From the NCBI GenBank assembly GCA_963854835.1, contig OY978529.1, positions 34,964,055 through 35,028,054 on the forward strand: a stretch of DNA of 64,000 nucleotides, written 5' to 3'. The translations under genes and the position numbers were made by a program. Under the pieces are notes generated by a model, which worked only from the letters and a program-made list of their open reading frames with translations, was not told the DNA's origin and made no database searches. Positions 11,466 to 24,300 of the stretch are shown here, piece after piece. The first letter of the stretch is position 1, and each line of letters opens with the position of its first letter. The DNA is from Megamerina dolium. Lineage: Eukaryota > Arthropoda > Insecta > Diptera > Megamerinidae.

Positions 11466-14089
11466 TCTCACTACTTATTAACATAACCACAGCAGTATGT
11501 TAATCTACATAGATCTACATACAGATATTTTACTCTGACTCTACTATACGTCCATGTAACATTTAATATGCATCAGTGTGACATTATTAATGTTACTTAC
11601 ACTGTTAATACCTATACCTATAATATACATGTACGTACATACTTATATTTACTTATATGAATATAATTACAATTAAAATTACTTATTACACCATTGTCAC
11701 AATACTCAAGCATGCACCACATATACAAATTGTCTTTTGTCGTTTCATACATATTTTGTTGTATTTATTTATACCCACCATTTTTTGCATTCGAGTGCTC
11801 TCGTTGAAATGAGAAAATCAATCCCTTTGGTTGTGCTCGCATATATTGGATATTTTTTCACTCGATTTTTATCCAAGGAAATTGCAAGTTTGGGTTCTTC
11901 TTTAAAGTTCACTTTACCTTACATACTCACATTGAAAGTGGGTTCCTAAACAATCTCATACTTAAAAATTACTTTTCTAGCTATTTACGTAGTTTCTCTT
12001 ATATTTATATTTTTCTTTTATTTTTATATGTATATTTTTATGTGTTGGGGGGCAGTTAATAATACGTTAACTCTAATTTGCATTGAAGAAGTCACGATCG
12101 TGTCGTGTGTTTACATTTACATATAAACTACATTGAGATTTGGACTCATTTTTGGGACTTAACGTAATGAATTCTACACTCGATGCGTTAAATGTCTAAA
12201 GGATCCAAGTTCCATTTTACTTGAAAAGCCTTCATCTAAAAGTGTAGCACAGCGACCTAAAACATCTTTTGAGCTAAATAATTCCAAAGAAAAAACTCTG
12301 TACAATTGTATGAGGCTTGGAGCAAATTGAAATTATTATTTTTAAAATTACGTTGTCTCTAAGATCCTTTAGACTTTCAATCCTTCATTTGGGTTACACT
12401 TTTCGTATATCATATTATTTACGAATATTGAAAATATGTATTGTGTATGTATTGATACGAAGCAAAAGATTTTCAGCATGTGAGACTTACTTTTAATAAG
12501 TAAATGTGAGCCAATGTGATATGTATGGAGTTATCCAAAATTTCTAGTCGTTGGTTTGTCAGCTGCAGTGCCTGATGCACAGAAATCCTACAGTACCTCA
12601 GAATCAGCATTAAATTCCATTTTGACCCCAAATATCTCACAAAAACTCCCTTAGATAGACGACAGCGTATTTAGATGGCAATAAGTTCTTTGGACCAACT
12701 TCTAAACAGTCGCACAGAGTGAGTACCCAGACAAAGGAAAAGAATGAGCATCTCCTTCTCTTCTACGTTTCCACAACTACTATATTGAGTATTAAAAAGG
12801 ATTCTCATTTGTCAGCAATTTAGTTCTTTGACCAGAGGACCACCACGGCGGGCTTAGTCCTTTTTCCTACTTATTTACTTCGATGATTCAATATTCAGAA
12901 ATGAAATAGCACTCTCAGTGCTATTCAATTCTCAGTGAGAACTTTTATTTAACAGCACAAATGGGCTGGTTGTCTTTCCTTTGAAGTATCAAAAGGAACG
13001 GATTCGCAAAACAATAGTCGCACTCTACCCCTACAAAAAGGCAAATGGAGTTCAAATGAGGTCAAATCTTATTTATGAGATATTAGTCTGACTGGAATCC
13101 TTAAACAAAGCACCTCTGTGCTCATGCTCACTATATTCCCTTTTGTGTCTACTTTCTTTGGATTTCTCTGGATGTAGATGTGGGTGAATGGGGGCAAGCA
13201 AAAGGCGACTATATCAGCAATCATGCTCAATGCAGTTCAGAATAATGGGTGGCTATATTTTAGTTTTGCAGCCTCCTTTTCATTTGATAAATGGTTACGT
13301 GGTCGCGATTAAATATCTACCAGGTATCTTTGTCAAATCAACAAATGGGAGACTTGCTTCCTGACACATCTGAGCCAGCATCGGTGGATGTCAGAGATAT
13401 TGTTCTCATCTTCTTAGGGAATTCTGGTGGTTCTATTCCAGAAAGGGAACGCTGGTTTTAGGTAGATGAACTCCTGGTATCATAAAGGGCCTTATCATTG
13501 GAAATACAACAGCTAACCTTTCTTAAGGAATTCAAATTTCTTAATTTCTCTTCAACTCATAACCTTAGCTTTGGAAAGTTGCAGATAAATCAGTGAACTA
13601 AATTTATCGAAGTCATTTTTCAAAGTTCTAGTCTTAAAGCAGTAATATTTGAATCACTCCCATATCATTGCGAAAGAATTCTTCGAAAAACGAAGTATTT
13701 TGAAATGTGTGCCCACATTTGAATGACAACATGTCACTGTTTAATGAGTTCAAGTCATAAATTCATGCTGAAAATCTTTTGCCCAAAAGCGCCACATCTT
13801 TAATCAATTTTCATATTTCACAGTTTCATCTCATCATTGGACTTATAAATATAATACCAATATGTTGATTATAATTTTAACTTATTTCAACATCCACATC
13901 ATCATTGCAGTTTCATTCACATCATTAGCATATTACTATTTTAATAAAAATAATGTTCTATTTACACTTTACTACGTATTTTGAACAAATACAAATTCTC
14001 TTCTTCATCTTAATTCTGTATTACCCTAACACTTGCCAAGTGTAACATTTGCATAAAATCTAAATAATGCATAATAATAATTATTATTA

Positions 14090-14122
<33 letters not shown>

Positions 14123-14182
14123 TAATAATAATTTAAAATAATCATACTCATGTTTTCTGTTGATAGCATTACTTAGCATTCC
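11466..14182. other. Gene-free DNA between the convergent dnt and drl 3' ends
   Basis: No supported coding region. 12060-13800 is less AT-rich than its flanks and non-repetitive by eye; it may be decayed mobile-element sequence but I cannot assign a family. The drl 3' UTR must run leftward from 14183. It starts through an ATA/AAT microsatellite (14092-14125). I see no clear AATAAA on the minus strand close by. Confidence 0.45.
14092..14125. repeat. (ATA)n microsatellite near drl 3' end
   Basis: AAT/ATA triplets with one gat interruption, less than 100 bp after the drl stop (on the minus strand), so probably in its 3' UTR. Confidence 0.85.
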
Positions 14183-17100
14183 TTAAACGTAACGTGTTAT
14201 TTGTGTATGAAATTCAGAAAGGCATAGTTGCAATTGTGTAAATGATGGACGTTCTGTTGGTAGTGAGGCCCAACAATAGGCCATTATAGTGAATCTGATG
14301 TAGAAGAGAAAAAAAAAGAAGAAGAAGAAGAAGAAGAAGCAAAATAACAAACATTAATAACATATTGCCTTCAAGTTTTTAAATATTTACAATAATTCGT
14401 TTCGTAATACAATTCAATACAATTTACGATCATCATACTTACAATTCATCAGGACAATTATATGGCTGTGCCAGACGGTAGCCATCTTTAAGATAATGCT
14501 CCATCTCGTATGGATCAATTTCAGCATATGGCAACTTGGCTAATGTACACATTTCCCAAATGAGCACACCAAACGACCATACATCACTGCCTTCATTGTA
14601 GTGTTTCTTCTGTATGGCCTCCAGGGACATCCATTTGATGGGTCGATTCTCGCCATCACCCAAACAATTGTAATCGCATGGGAATAGATCACGACTTAGA
14701 GAACTGTCTGCCAATTTGACACGTAACTGATCGTCAATGCTGTTGACAGAGAGTTAAAAATAGAATATTCAAAATGCTATGATTAGAAATGTTGAAAAAT
14801 TAAGAGAGGTAGGCACGAATATTACAGTGTGGAAAAAAATATTTGAAATTAAGATTGTTGTAAAGACTTCGGAAGCTGAGCACAATAAAAAAAAACTATC
14901 CATACGGCAGTGCTTAATTTTTCGGTTTTGATACATTTTTTTGTGAGCTTTTGTAAAGCTACGCTTTAGCTAAAAATGGTAATGGTGGGTAGTGGGGAAA
15001 TGATACCAAGCCGAGATAAATATTTTTAGAAATGTAAAAAAATCGATAACTAACTTTACAATTTCCCAGGTGTCACCCCAACACGAGTAAAATGTATGAC
15101 AAGGCCCCATTAATTTTCTCTGCCTAATATTATTTCGATACATACTATATCTGCTACTCAACACCACTTCTTACAGGGGCTACACTACAAAATTGATGCT
15201 TTTATAGAATTGCGATTGCATCGTTTCCAGCGTTCCCCTAGACGAGTAAAACCAATTACTGATCTGCATTGAGTTTTGCTTTTCAACATTTTAGCTCTAC
15301 ATCTGATATCCTATTTTCATCCCTTCAAGGAGCTTCCCTACAAAATTAACTCAACATCACCTAAGTTTCAACAAATAACTTATAACTAGCCTAGGAATCG
15401 CCTAAATATTATTTCCTTTTGAACATATTCCCCAAACATACAAACTCCTTGGGTCCGCCGCTTCTGGAAGTTCCCCTAGAAAATTGATGATTTTCATTAA
15501 ATTGGCTTCCAGCACCATTTAGTTGAAAAATGAAATTATAATTCACGGGCTTATGACAAACCCTAAAACCCTTAAACTATTAAAACAGCATCCGAAATCT
15601 TAAAATCCGCACATCAATGGTCTTCTAGCCTGAAACTTTGGTATTTTAGATATTTGAAAAAAATATTTATATGATTCGCATAATAAATGTTTGAGCTAAT
15701 AGCGAATATGATGAGGGCGCCCCTATTCAGATCCGTTATGTTTTGAAATACTTAAACCTGAGAGTACTACAGGTTTCAGAACCGGTTTAAGATTTATTGG
15801 AGGATGATATCGTTGAGCTCTGACCGAAGATTGGCAATGCATAAATTTCTTGAAACTAAAAGAACTGGGGATCACTTAACCGTCGCCAGATCCATTTATA
15901 TTTTTAATGTTTTTGCTTTCGGGAATTTCAATATAGGGATTTTTTTGCAGTATTTTTGGGTGTTTTTCTTTACAGATCTAATTTTGAGAATTTCAACCTC
16001 TAAATTTTCTTTCAAAGCTTTTTGAGCGTTTTTCGATTCACACCTAACAAAGGATATAATAACATTCCGGATTTGAGTATTCGATTTTTGACTTTTGAAA
16101 TTTTCATTTCGGGTCTTTGGGTAATTTACGCTTTTGAAATGCAATCCTCATGGAATACCCAGACTAGAAAGTCAAACAATTACTATTTTGTATTTGTATT
16201 TATTACTACATTATCATCCACTTACACACAATTTCTAGCCGCAACATCCTTATGTATAACACCATGATTATGCAAATGTTCCATTGCCATGGCGAGCTGA
16301 GATGCCATCAGAACCGTTTGGATGGTGGTAACGCTGCGAGCATACGCTGGCTCCTGCAGGAACAACTTCAGATTACGTGTACTATTGCTAGCCGGATAAA
16401 GAACGAATGGCGTGTAATCCTCAAGGGAAACGCCCAAAACCGAAAGTATATTTGGATGTGAAGCCTCGTACAGCATCATGCCCTCTTGCAGCAGCAGTGA
16501 TATTTGCATTTGACTCGCCTGATGGACGACCGTCTTAACCAGTACGTCTTGACTATCGCTGTAGGTGCCCTTATACACACGACCATAAGTACCTTCCTGC
16601 ACCAAACTGGACAGGCGTACACGACACTTCTGTACGGTTAACTCAGACAGTCGTCGATTGAACTCCTCCGGCTCGTGTTCGTATTCACGGAAGGGTCGCG
16701 TTAATGTTGCATACGTTGGAGTAATTGTCGATGGGCACACATAAATTGAAGTTGTATGAGCTGTCGATGAAATGGTTGGTAAACGTTGAAAACTTGATGT
16801 CTTGATCAGATGAACGCCATGATTTTGACGCTTTGTCGGCCCTTTAGCACAGTAGGCGATTAGAACGATAGTTGTGAGAAGCATAAATGCCAATATGCCA
16901 CCAATTATCATTGTGATTCTATAATCTGATGGTGGAGCGATTGTTTCTTTCAGCATCGGATTAAATTCGCCACCCATCGATGGAACGCCACCACTGCGGC
17001 CCAACTCCTTGCCAATATCCGGACTAGTTTCAATCACAGCCGGTGGCACATTGTGTGCTTCGCTTGATATATGCCTATCAACACCATTATGGGTAACATC

Positions 17101-17570
17101 GTCCAACATGGTGCCCATACCCATATCATGGTCAACCATCTCGCCATTCACATCAATGCCAGCAGTCGCTGAAGCAGCCGCATGATTTACATCATCCTGT
17201 GTGCCAGCCAAACAAATTTTCTTCCGACGAAACAGTAAATCTGTAATATTATTCGTCTGACGATCCAATATTATCTCAACGGATATGGTGACCTCCACTT
17301 CGGCATCACGCGTACCCGAACATTTCATGCCAATGGCAAATATCTGTGGCTCCAATGGAATTTCACCGATGCGTGAAATATTCAATGTTGGTCGTGGCAA
17401 CACCGATGGCTCCGATGTGATTATGTTGATGCTATACGGCAGCGGATGATGTGCGAGACTCTGCCATGTGAATGAGATTTCGTTGACGTTCGCCGGCACT
17501 GGGACGGCAAAATTCAATGCATAATCGTTGACTTGACCATCACGTACATAATACAATTCGGCCGACACAC
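14183..17570 (-). CDS. drl: Derailed-like RYK receptor (WIF domain, atypical kinase), 5' exon missing
   Basis: Three coding exons on the minus strand: 17570-16226, 14739-14443 and 14294-14183, with stop TAA at 14185-14183. Acceptors read ttgcag, caacag and catcag; donors are GTAAG. Codons join as GT|C (Val) and TT|A (Leu). The 584 residues begin one base into a Gly codon (G-V-S-A-E), exactly as in dnt, so the signal-peptide exon lies at higher coordinates and is not identified. From that Gly: WIF domain about 4-120 with NIS and NIT sites; RRKK at 115-118; a long Met/Gly/Asp-rich stem (about 122-215); membrane helix 219-242; kinase from 318 with QEG at 325-327 and Lys346. The catalytic loop reads H440-K-D442, not HRD, and DFG is Asp460-Ser-Ser. 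The C terminus is ITRYV. In flies Drl is a Wnt5 receptor for axon, muscle and salivary-gland guidance and acts largely without kinase activity. The name drl rests on HKD, the longer product and stretches such as MEHLHNHGVIHKD and NEGSDVWSFGVL. Confidence 0.85.
14295..14442 (-). other. drl: Last drl intron, with an AAG/CTT tract
   Basis: A 148-bp intron. The CTT/T run (plus strand aaaaaaaagaagaagaagaa, about 14310-14339) forms its polypyrimidine tract, ending tctacatcag. Position and phase match the 1431-bp last intron of dnt. Confidence 0.85.
14740..16225 (-). other. drl: Long drl intron between catalytic loop and activation segment
   Basis: 1486 bp, donor GTAAG at 16225 and acceptor gtcaacag at 14740. 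It matches the 239-bp intron of dnt in place and phase. The part 15070-15640 holds units of a dispersed repeat family described separately. Confidence 0.85.
15070..15640. repeat. Dispersed degenerate repeat (gacgagtaaa family), copy in drl intron
   Basis: Units of about 150 bp: (g)acgagtaaaa, ccattaattttct, a T-rich arm, cttacaggggctacactacaa, aattgatgctttta, a gcattg/tcgtttccag phrase, cgttcccctag. At least two and a half units are visible. Related units occur at 18730-19230, 29870-30110 and 63530-64000. Confidence 0.5.
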
Positions 17571-18388
17571 CTGCAATGAAGATGATAACATTCAGTCAGT
17601 TGGTTGTTTGGTTAAATACGAAATTATGTTGAGTACAATAATACAAATAAGGAATGGAGAGAACGATTAATAAAGAAATTTTGTGTCTGGGTTTGTTGGT
17701 TGGTTCATAAACTGAACTGAGCGATGGTGAATTGGCTGGTAATTGCTTGTGGCAGACGACAGCATTCAGTTGGTTGTGAAAGAGCTGAGATAACAATTTA
17801 AAGATTACACCCACCCGCCCCCAATTCTGAATAATGAGCTTTTCAGAATGAGTTTGTAACTACAGTTGGTGATGCTGGTGACTTCAGGCTGTTCTGATTA
17901 AATTTTTAATGCCCATCATTATTGAAAGGCAACTTTTAGGCTTAACTTTTCGTCAAATAAATGAAAAACAAATTGAATTGGCATGAAAATTCAAGGACTT
18001 TAATTTTTGCATAATTCCGAACCCACTTCATATTTTGAATTGAAGCGGCAATCTCTACTCGATTCGAAAACTATCATTCTGTCTAACCACATCATAGAAA
18101 CGATGCACAACGGCAGAGAAAATCATTGCATTTCATGGTTATTGCGCGAGCACACACACATATTTTTTTTTCCGCGACTACAAAACGACAATTACAGAGT
18201 AGCATTACAACAAGAGCAACCAATTCATATCCTCATGTGTGTAGGTATCCTCAATAACTTCATATGTAACACATGTGCTCTCTTCCCATGCACTCACGAT
18301 ATAGCAACATTCTCTTTGGCGTTGAATAGAAATCTCATTGATATTTTTGTGGTTATTTGATGTCAATACAGGAATCTCCAATGTGTGG

Positions 18389-18406
18389 GTGTGTGTGTGT
18401 GTGTGT
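18389..18406. repeat. (GT)n microsatellite
   Basis: Dinucleotide run after atgtgtggg. Confidence 0.85.
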
Positions 18407-18729
18407 CTCTATTGTATAAGTGTAATTGAAATTGCATTGCATTTCAGCAACATAGATTTTTCAACTTATTTTCACATTTTTGCAGCAAACTCTTTTTCAA
18501 ACACCCTAGATGCACCTTTATTTGTATAGGAATTCCTTTGAATTTGCAAACAAACAAACAAATGCAAGTTTACAATTAAATTTTATTGTAAATGATGGCA
18601 ACATCTGGTATTTAAAGATAAAGGATAATATTAAAATTCATTTTATTCGACAGATGGGTGTTTAATTAAATGAAGTTATGTTGGATTTAATAGCTTGGTT
18701 ATTGGATAAAAAAAAATCATGTAAACTAA

Positions 18730-19230
18730 AACATTCATTAAAATACCCCAAATCGCCCTTAGAAAGTCCTAATATTTGACTGATCCCCATTAATTTTTCC
18801 TCGCCAAGATATTTTCTAGATATACTTGTGCTTTATTTTTATCCCTTAGAGGAGATTCCCTGCCAATTTGACGACTGTAATTGGTATATAACATTTCTAC
18901 TGCAACCAGAATACCCCTAGAGGGGTGCAATACATCACCGACTCCTAATCAACTTTTTTTCTAAACATATTTACACTCTAACTTTACTCCTTTAGGAGGA
19001 TGACCTACAAAATTAAGTTAAAAATATCTTAAACATGACAAATATCTCCATAATTGAACAAAAATTGTCTTTAGAGCAGTGATACGATTGACGTCATTAA
19101 TTCCATAATATTTCCCCCAAATACACGTGGGGCTCTAACAAAAGTATCTTCTATTGCATTCAAATAAATTCTGGGTACCCGGATTTCGCTAAGAGAACAT
19201 TCATTACTGTCGTATTGATTTACTTTTGAA
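18730..19230. repeat. Dispersed degenerate repeat (gacgagtaaa family)
   Basis: Shares with 15070-15640 the phrases ccccattaatttttc, atcccttagaggagattccct, ccctagagg and aggatgacctacaaaattaa. Strongly diverged; about two to three units. Confidence 0.45.
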
Positions 19231-22200
19231 TACTTTATCATTCTCCCATGAATGATCCAAGAACGTTCATATTATTTATCCATTTGTATACTATTCCCTT
19301 TTGGTCTGGATCCGGATTCCAAATCGGTATCTGAAGTTTGTTTTGTTCAGATTTTGTATTGTCTGGTTTATGTCTTATAGAGATTTTAAAATGTCTGGGG
19401 TTTTACGGTTTGGTCCCAATTGGATGATTATATCTTGATTCGCTCTCTTCCGCAAACATAGAATGCTTCCGGATCCAGAGTTGTGTTTCTTCAAAGCAAC
19501 TTATATATGAATGTTTTTTAATTTCCCTACTTTATATTATCTGGGTTTTTTTTTTCTCTGGATTTATTCTTTCGAGTTGGTTTCCTAGAGCAGCAGGCAT
19601 AATTTTTTTTCGGAAGTTCCGATTTCCTGGATCTAAAGATTATACTGGAATACACTAAAGCGATAGTGACTGCTTGAGAATCTGATCCCGAACTGTGGCC
19701 TGATTTCCCCTACTACAGAAATTGATTCTTTAACGAAATCTTGCAATCGCTGGTAGACACAACATATATTTTGTCTGACTCAAATACAATCCGGCCTCGT
19801 TACAGCAAGTGGCTACTGATCCAGATTGCGGCGGAGGACCTCTGTATCAACCTCTAAAAGAGCCACGTTCCAATACCCTTGGAAGTTGGTTCCTTCAAAT
19901 TTACTCTAATCGATCGCTGTTAGAGTTAAATTAAGGGCCTATGCTTCGGCCATTTTAATCTCCTCTTGAAAGTGTTGCTTTTGCGATGCAGAGCACATCT
20001 TTTGAAATTTGATATGAGCCTCTATACTCCCTTTAATCCATTTGAGAGATTTTTTTTCCTGAAAGTTAATCTGGTTTAATATCACTCAGTTATTATAGTT
20101 GAAACTTGATGATGAGTGCTGACTAAGACGAATGGATCCCTGATATAAATATAAAAGACTGAAGGCTAGAGGGTAACAATCAAAAAAGACTAACACCAGA
20201 AAGGAGTTTGATATTTTAAGCGCGCGATTAGTCTATTGTCTGGGGTTTAACCGAATTAGAGCACCCAAAAGGATCCCTTTCCTGTTTCTGATGGATTAAA
20301 TCAAGGCCGATGAACATCTTTCTTTCTGTACGGACCTATTTAAGCAACACAGAGATGGAGATAAACATAAAGACCTGTGAAATTGCCTTTAGATTATATT
20401 TAAGTTACATAATCCCATTGAGTCTAAGCTGATTCTATCTCTCAATGGAACAGAGTACAGAACAATTGTGGATGCAATCGCGGAATATGATCTCACAGCA
20501 GCCTACGCTCTCAAACAGAGAGAGTCTAGCACTCTACAGCGTTCGCCTAAAGTGCTTGAGAGCCCCAGAGTTCAACGATATAGCTAAAGAAGCGACTTCA
20601 ACAAGGGAGCCCTGATAAAGGTTGTGATGTAATTTTCAAAGGTGTTTACATCGCTCAAACATGGTCTAATCGTTCTGATGTCAATATAGGCCTATGAGTG
20701 CCTATGTGTGGCTCACTTTTTCCTATGTATTCAATCCGGGAATTAGCTTTTCTTCTTCCGGGTTTATATATTCAGAGAATCGTAAAAAATATCTCTCTCT
20801 CGGACATTCTTTTGCCACCTACACATTGCAACATTGACAATGGCATGATTAAATATCGAATTAGGATGTATATAGTTATAGTTATATAGGTACAGAAATA
20901 TAGATGTACATATATATTAGGGCCCTTGGGTAAAATTTTTATTGCAGCTCCAGCAAAATATGTAAAATGAAACTAAAGTTTTTTAAGGGAGAAATTCAGC
21001 AACATCCGTTCATGAGTCGCCTTAACGGTTATAGTAAAAGCATAAGTGTGTAAATTTAATGTAGACTAGTGGTAGTAACGAATGTGGTAGTAATAGTCAT
21101 ATAAAGTATCCGTACTAGTTGGTATTTTTTCTCACTTTAATTCTGTTTTTATTTGTTACTGCAAAAGGCTATTACAGCCGTACTACGAGTAACGACGTAT
21201 AGCTGCTTGCACAATTGTTTTTAATTGTTATTGTTGTTGTGCTGTTGTTTATTACTGCATACAACACATTTTCCATTGTTCTAATTGTTGGATGCGAGCA
21301 ATTGGCGACCCATATGTACCATCATCAATACAATATCGCGCTATAGTACTCCTACATACATACTAACAGCGATAACGTGTCACATTCACCATTCATTATG
21401 GCCAATAACAATAACAAAAACAACACCAATAACAACAGCTAGAAAGTCGAAACAAAAAAAGAAATTATCAACTTTACTTTTAGCACTTTTATATGCCATC
21501 CACTATGCATGTGGATACTGCAAACAAACGCGTATACACATATTGAGCTCCATTTGCATATGTGTCAGTACGTACACATACGTACATATGTCTGTGCAAG
21601 CATTTCAATGTGGCTCTCTGCACTTGTACGTATGATTGCGAGTATTAATGTTTATGACAATTCTAATTCACTGCATAACGACAATATACGAACAACATTT
21701 AGAACGCGTAATTCCGCGAATTCAATGCAATCACCAGCAACTACTTGTATACAAAAAAAAACAATATACATACATACATATATAAACACACATGTATACG
21801 AGTATGTAGTACTAATTTACACTCTAAAACGTACTCATGTATATCACTACTGGCACAGCTGGTGTCAATGAAGTACTGCCTCACTTATGGTTTGTTGTAA
21901 ATGCCAATAACAGAGTCACATTAGAATTTTAATAGAAAAATTTCATTGAACTGAGGACTCGAGACGAGGTAAATTTATGCTAAAAACATACTTAAAAGGA
22001 TATAAGGGAAAAACGACCAAACAAAGTGAAAATAGTACCATAGGTACACTCAATACATATTAAGTATGACAGAATGTGTACTCGGTATATATGTACATAA
22101 GAGCTGGCCACTTAAGTACGAATAGTCTCCTCTTAAAAAATGACAAAAAAAAAAAGATCCGCATATGTGTAAATTCATATGAGAGCCATATGGTGATGAT

Positions 22201-22239
22201 ATCTGTGCTCTATACAATACATTAATGGCGAATGGAATA

Positions 22240-24300
22240 ATGTTGTAGTATTTTTGCAATATTGTCTTAATTTTTCTTTTACGTAAAATTGTCGACCAAT
22301 TATTCGCCAAAATAGAAATTTTTATTTCAATAATGTTGAAAAAATTATTTTTAATAATTTCGACATTATTGCAAACAATTTTCGATACTAATTTATTCGA
22401 TGTGAACTCATGAAACTGAAATATAAATAAAGGAAAAAATCTTGACATTAAAATTTATCTAGGAAAAATTAGCTAATTAAAAATCTTAGCCTTGTTTCTT
22501 CAAATATTCACAGAATATATATTCACAATATATGTTATTCGAATAATATCACAAAATTCTTGCAAAAATGTCGAATTTTTTGCTATTTTTAACATAATAA
22601 CATAATAATTGAAATAATGTTTTACTCTAAAAACGTTTGCAATAAGATTGACAAATTTTGTGTCACTTTTCGGCATTAATGCAAAACAATTGTAATACAA
22701 TAATATCGAAATTTTTGCAAAAAAATTCGATAAAAATATTTGTTGATTAAAAAAAATTTCGACATTATTGTAAACAATATTCAATATTAAATCGGCATAA
22801 ATTCATGTAGAATTTAATTGGACAAAAAATCCTTAACATCTAATTTTTCCTATTAAAATTCAATTAATTCACATTATGTGAAATGTGTGAAAATGTTTGA
22901 AATAACATCGAAAAAAAATATGGAATTCGATTTTCGACATTATTGTAATGAAAACAATGTCGAACTAGAAACTGTAATTTTGAGCAATAATATCGAAACA
23001 CTGAGACAAATTTTCAAATAATATCGAATAAAATGTATGTACACATGTATTGTAAATGCCATAAAATTTTATGTAACTTCGGACAATAAACTGCAAAATT
23101 AATGTAATTTCGACATTATTCCATAATTGTTAAATAACAAACTTCAAAAATGTATGCAATAATGTGGAAAAAGTGTGAATATATTTGAAATAATTCGAAA
23201 AACTGTATGGAATTAGATTTTCGACATTATTGCAATGAAAACTGAAATAATGTCGTACAAGGTGCTGCAATTTTTAGCAATAATATCAAAACAGTGAGAC
23301 AAATTTTCAAATGATATCGAATAAAATGTATGGAACTATATTTTCGACATTATTACAATAACTTTGGACAAAATTTATGTAATTTCGACATCATTCCATA
23401 ATTGTTAAATAAGAAACTGCAAAAATGTATGCAATAATGTCGAAAAAGTGTGAATCTATTTGAAATAATTCGAAAAACTGTATGGAATTAGATTTTCGAC
23501 ATTATTGCAATAATGTTGTAATATTATTGAACAAGAGACAGCAAAAAAAAAAATTTTTAATATGACAAAAACCAGAAACTTTTTGAAACCATATCGAAAA
23601 ACATATGTATGGAATTAGATTCGCGACATTATTGTAATAACAAATTGAAATAATGTAGAAATTGCAAACATGCTTCCATTAATGTAACTTTGGACAAAAT
23701 TTATGTAATTTCGACATCATTCCATAATTGTTAAATAACAAACTGCAAAAATGTATGCAATAATGTCGAAAAAGTGTGAATATATTTGAAATAATTCGAA
23801 AAACTGTATGGAATTAGATTTTCGACATTATTGCAATAATGTTGTAATATTATTGAACAAGAGATAGCAAAAAAACAATTTTTTTAATATGACAAAAGTG
23901 AGAAACTTTTTGAAACAATATCGAAAAATATATGTATGGAATTAGATTTGCGACATTATTGTAATAACAAATTGAAATAATGAAAAATTTATTGAAATAA
24001 TGTAGAAATTGCAAAAATGTTTCCATTAATGTTGACAAAGTGAGACAAATTTTGTGATAAAATCAAAAACAAAGTATGGAATTATATTTTCAATATAGTT
24101 GCAATACGAATTTAAATATTATTGCACTAAAAAATTCAAATTTTTGCATTTATATAGAAAAAGTGAAAAAAAAAAATTGTTTTAATTATATCGAAAAATG
24201 TATGGAATTTGATTTTTACAAAAATTTAAATAATTTCGAAAAAAAAATGGAAATATTGTAAAATTTCAACAAAACTTCGGGTAAAATAACTTCGATATAT
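22240..24300. repeat. AT-rich self-complementary satellite array
   Basis: About 2 kb built of the half-sites cgacattattg and its complement caataatgtcg, joined by phrases such as attcgaaaaactgtatggaa, ttagatttt and tgtatgcaataatg. Two places form an almost perfect 22-bp palindrome from the two half-sites (23497-23518 and 23823-23844, one mismatched position). A near-identical 326-bp duplication (23361-23686 and 23687-about 24012) shows recent tandem growth. No coding potential. Confidence 0.75.

Larger units (their letters stand above)
17571..22040. other. Upstream/5' intron DNA of drl, no exon seen
   Basis: Contains a GT microsatellite (18389-18406), a degenerate repeat (18730-19230) and a less AT-rich stretch (19250-20700) that may be an old mobile element, though I find no readable domain. 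21180-21880 is rich in short CAA/ACA and tacata motifs. The open frames here are short and unlike any protein I know. Confidence 0.4.

Noticed and set aside
14183..17570. HKD in drl as a sign of a broken gene
   Set aside because: Atypical catalytic motifs are normal in this receptor family, and the rest of the frame is intact and well conserved with dnt.
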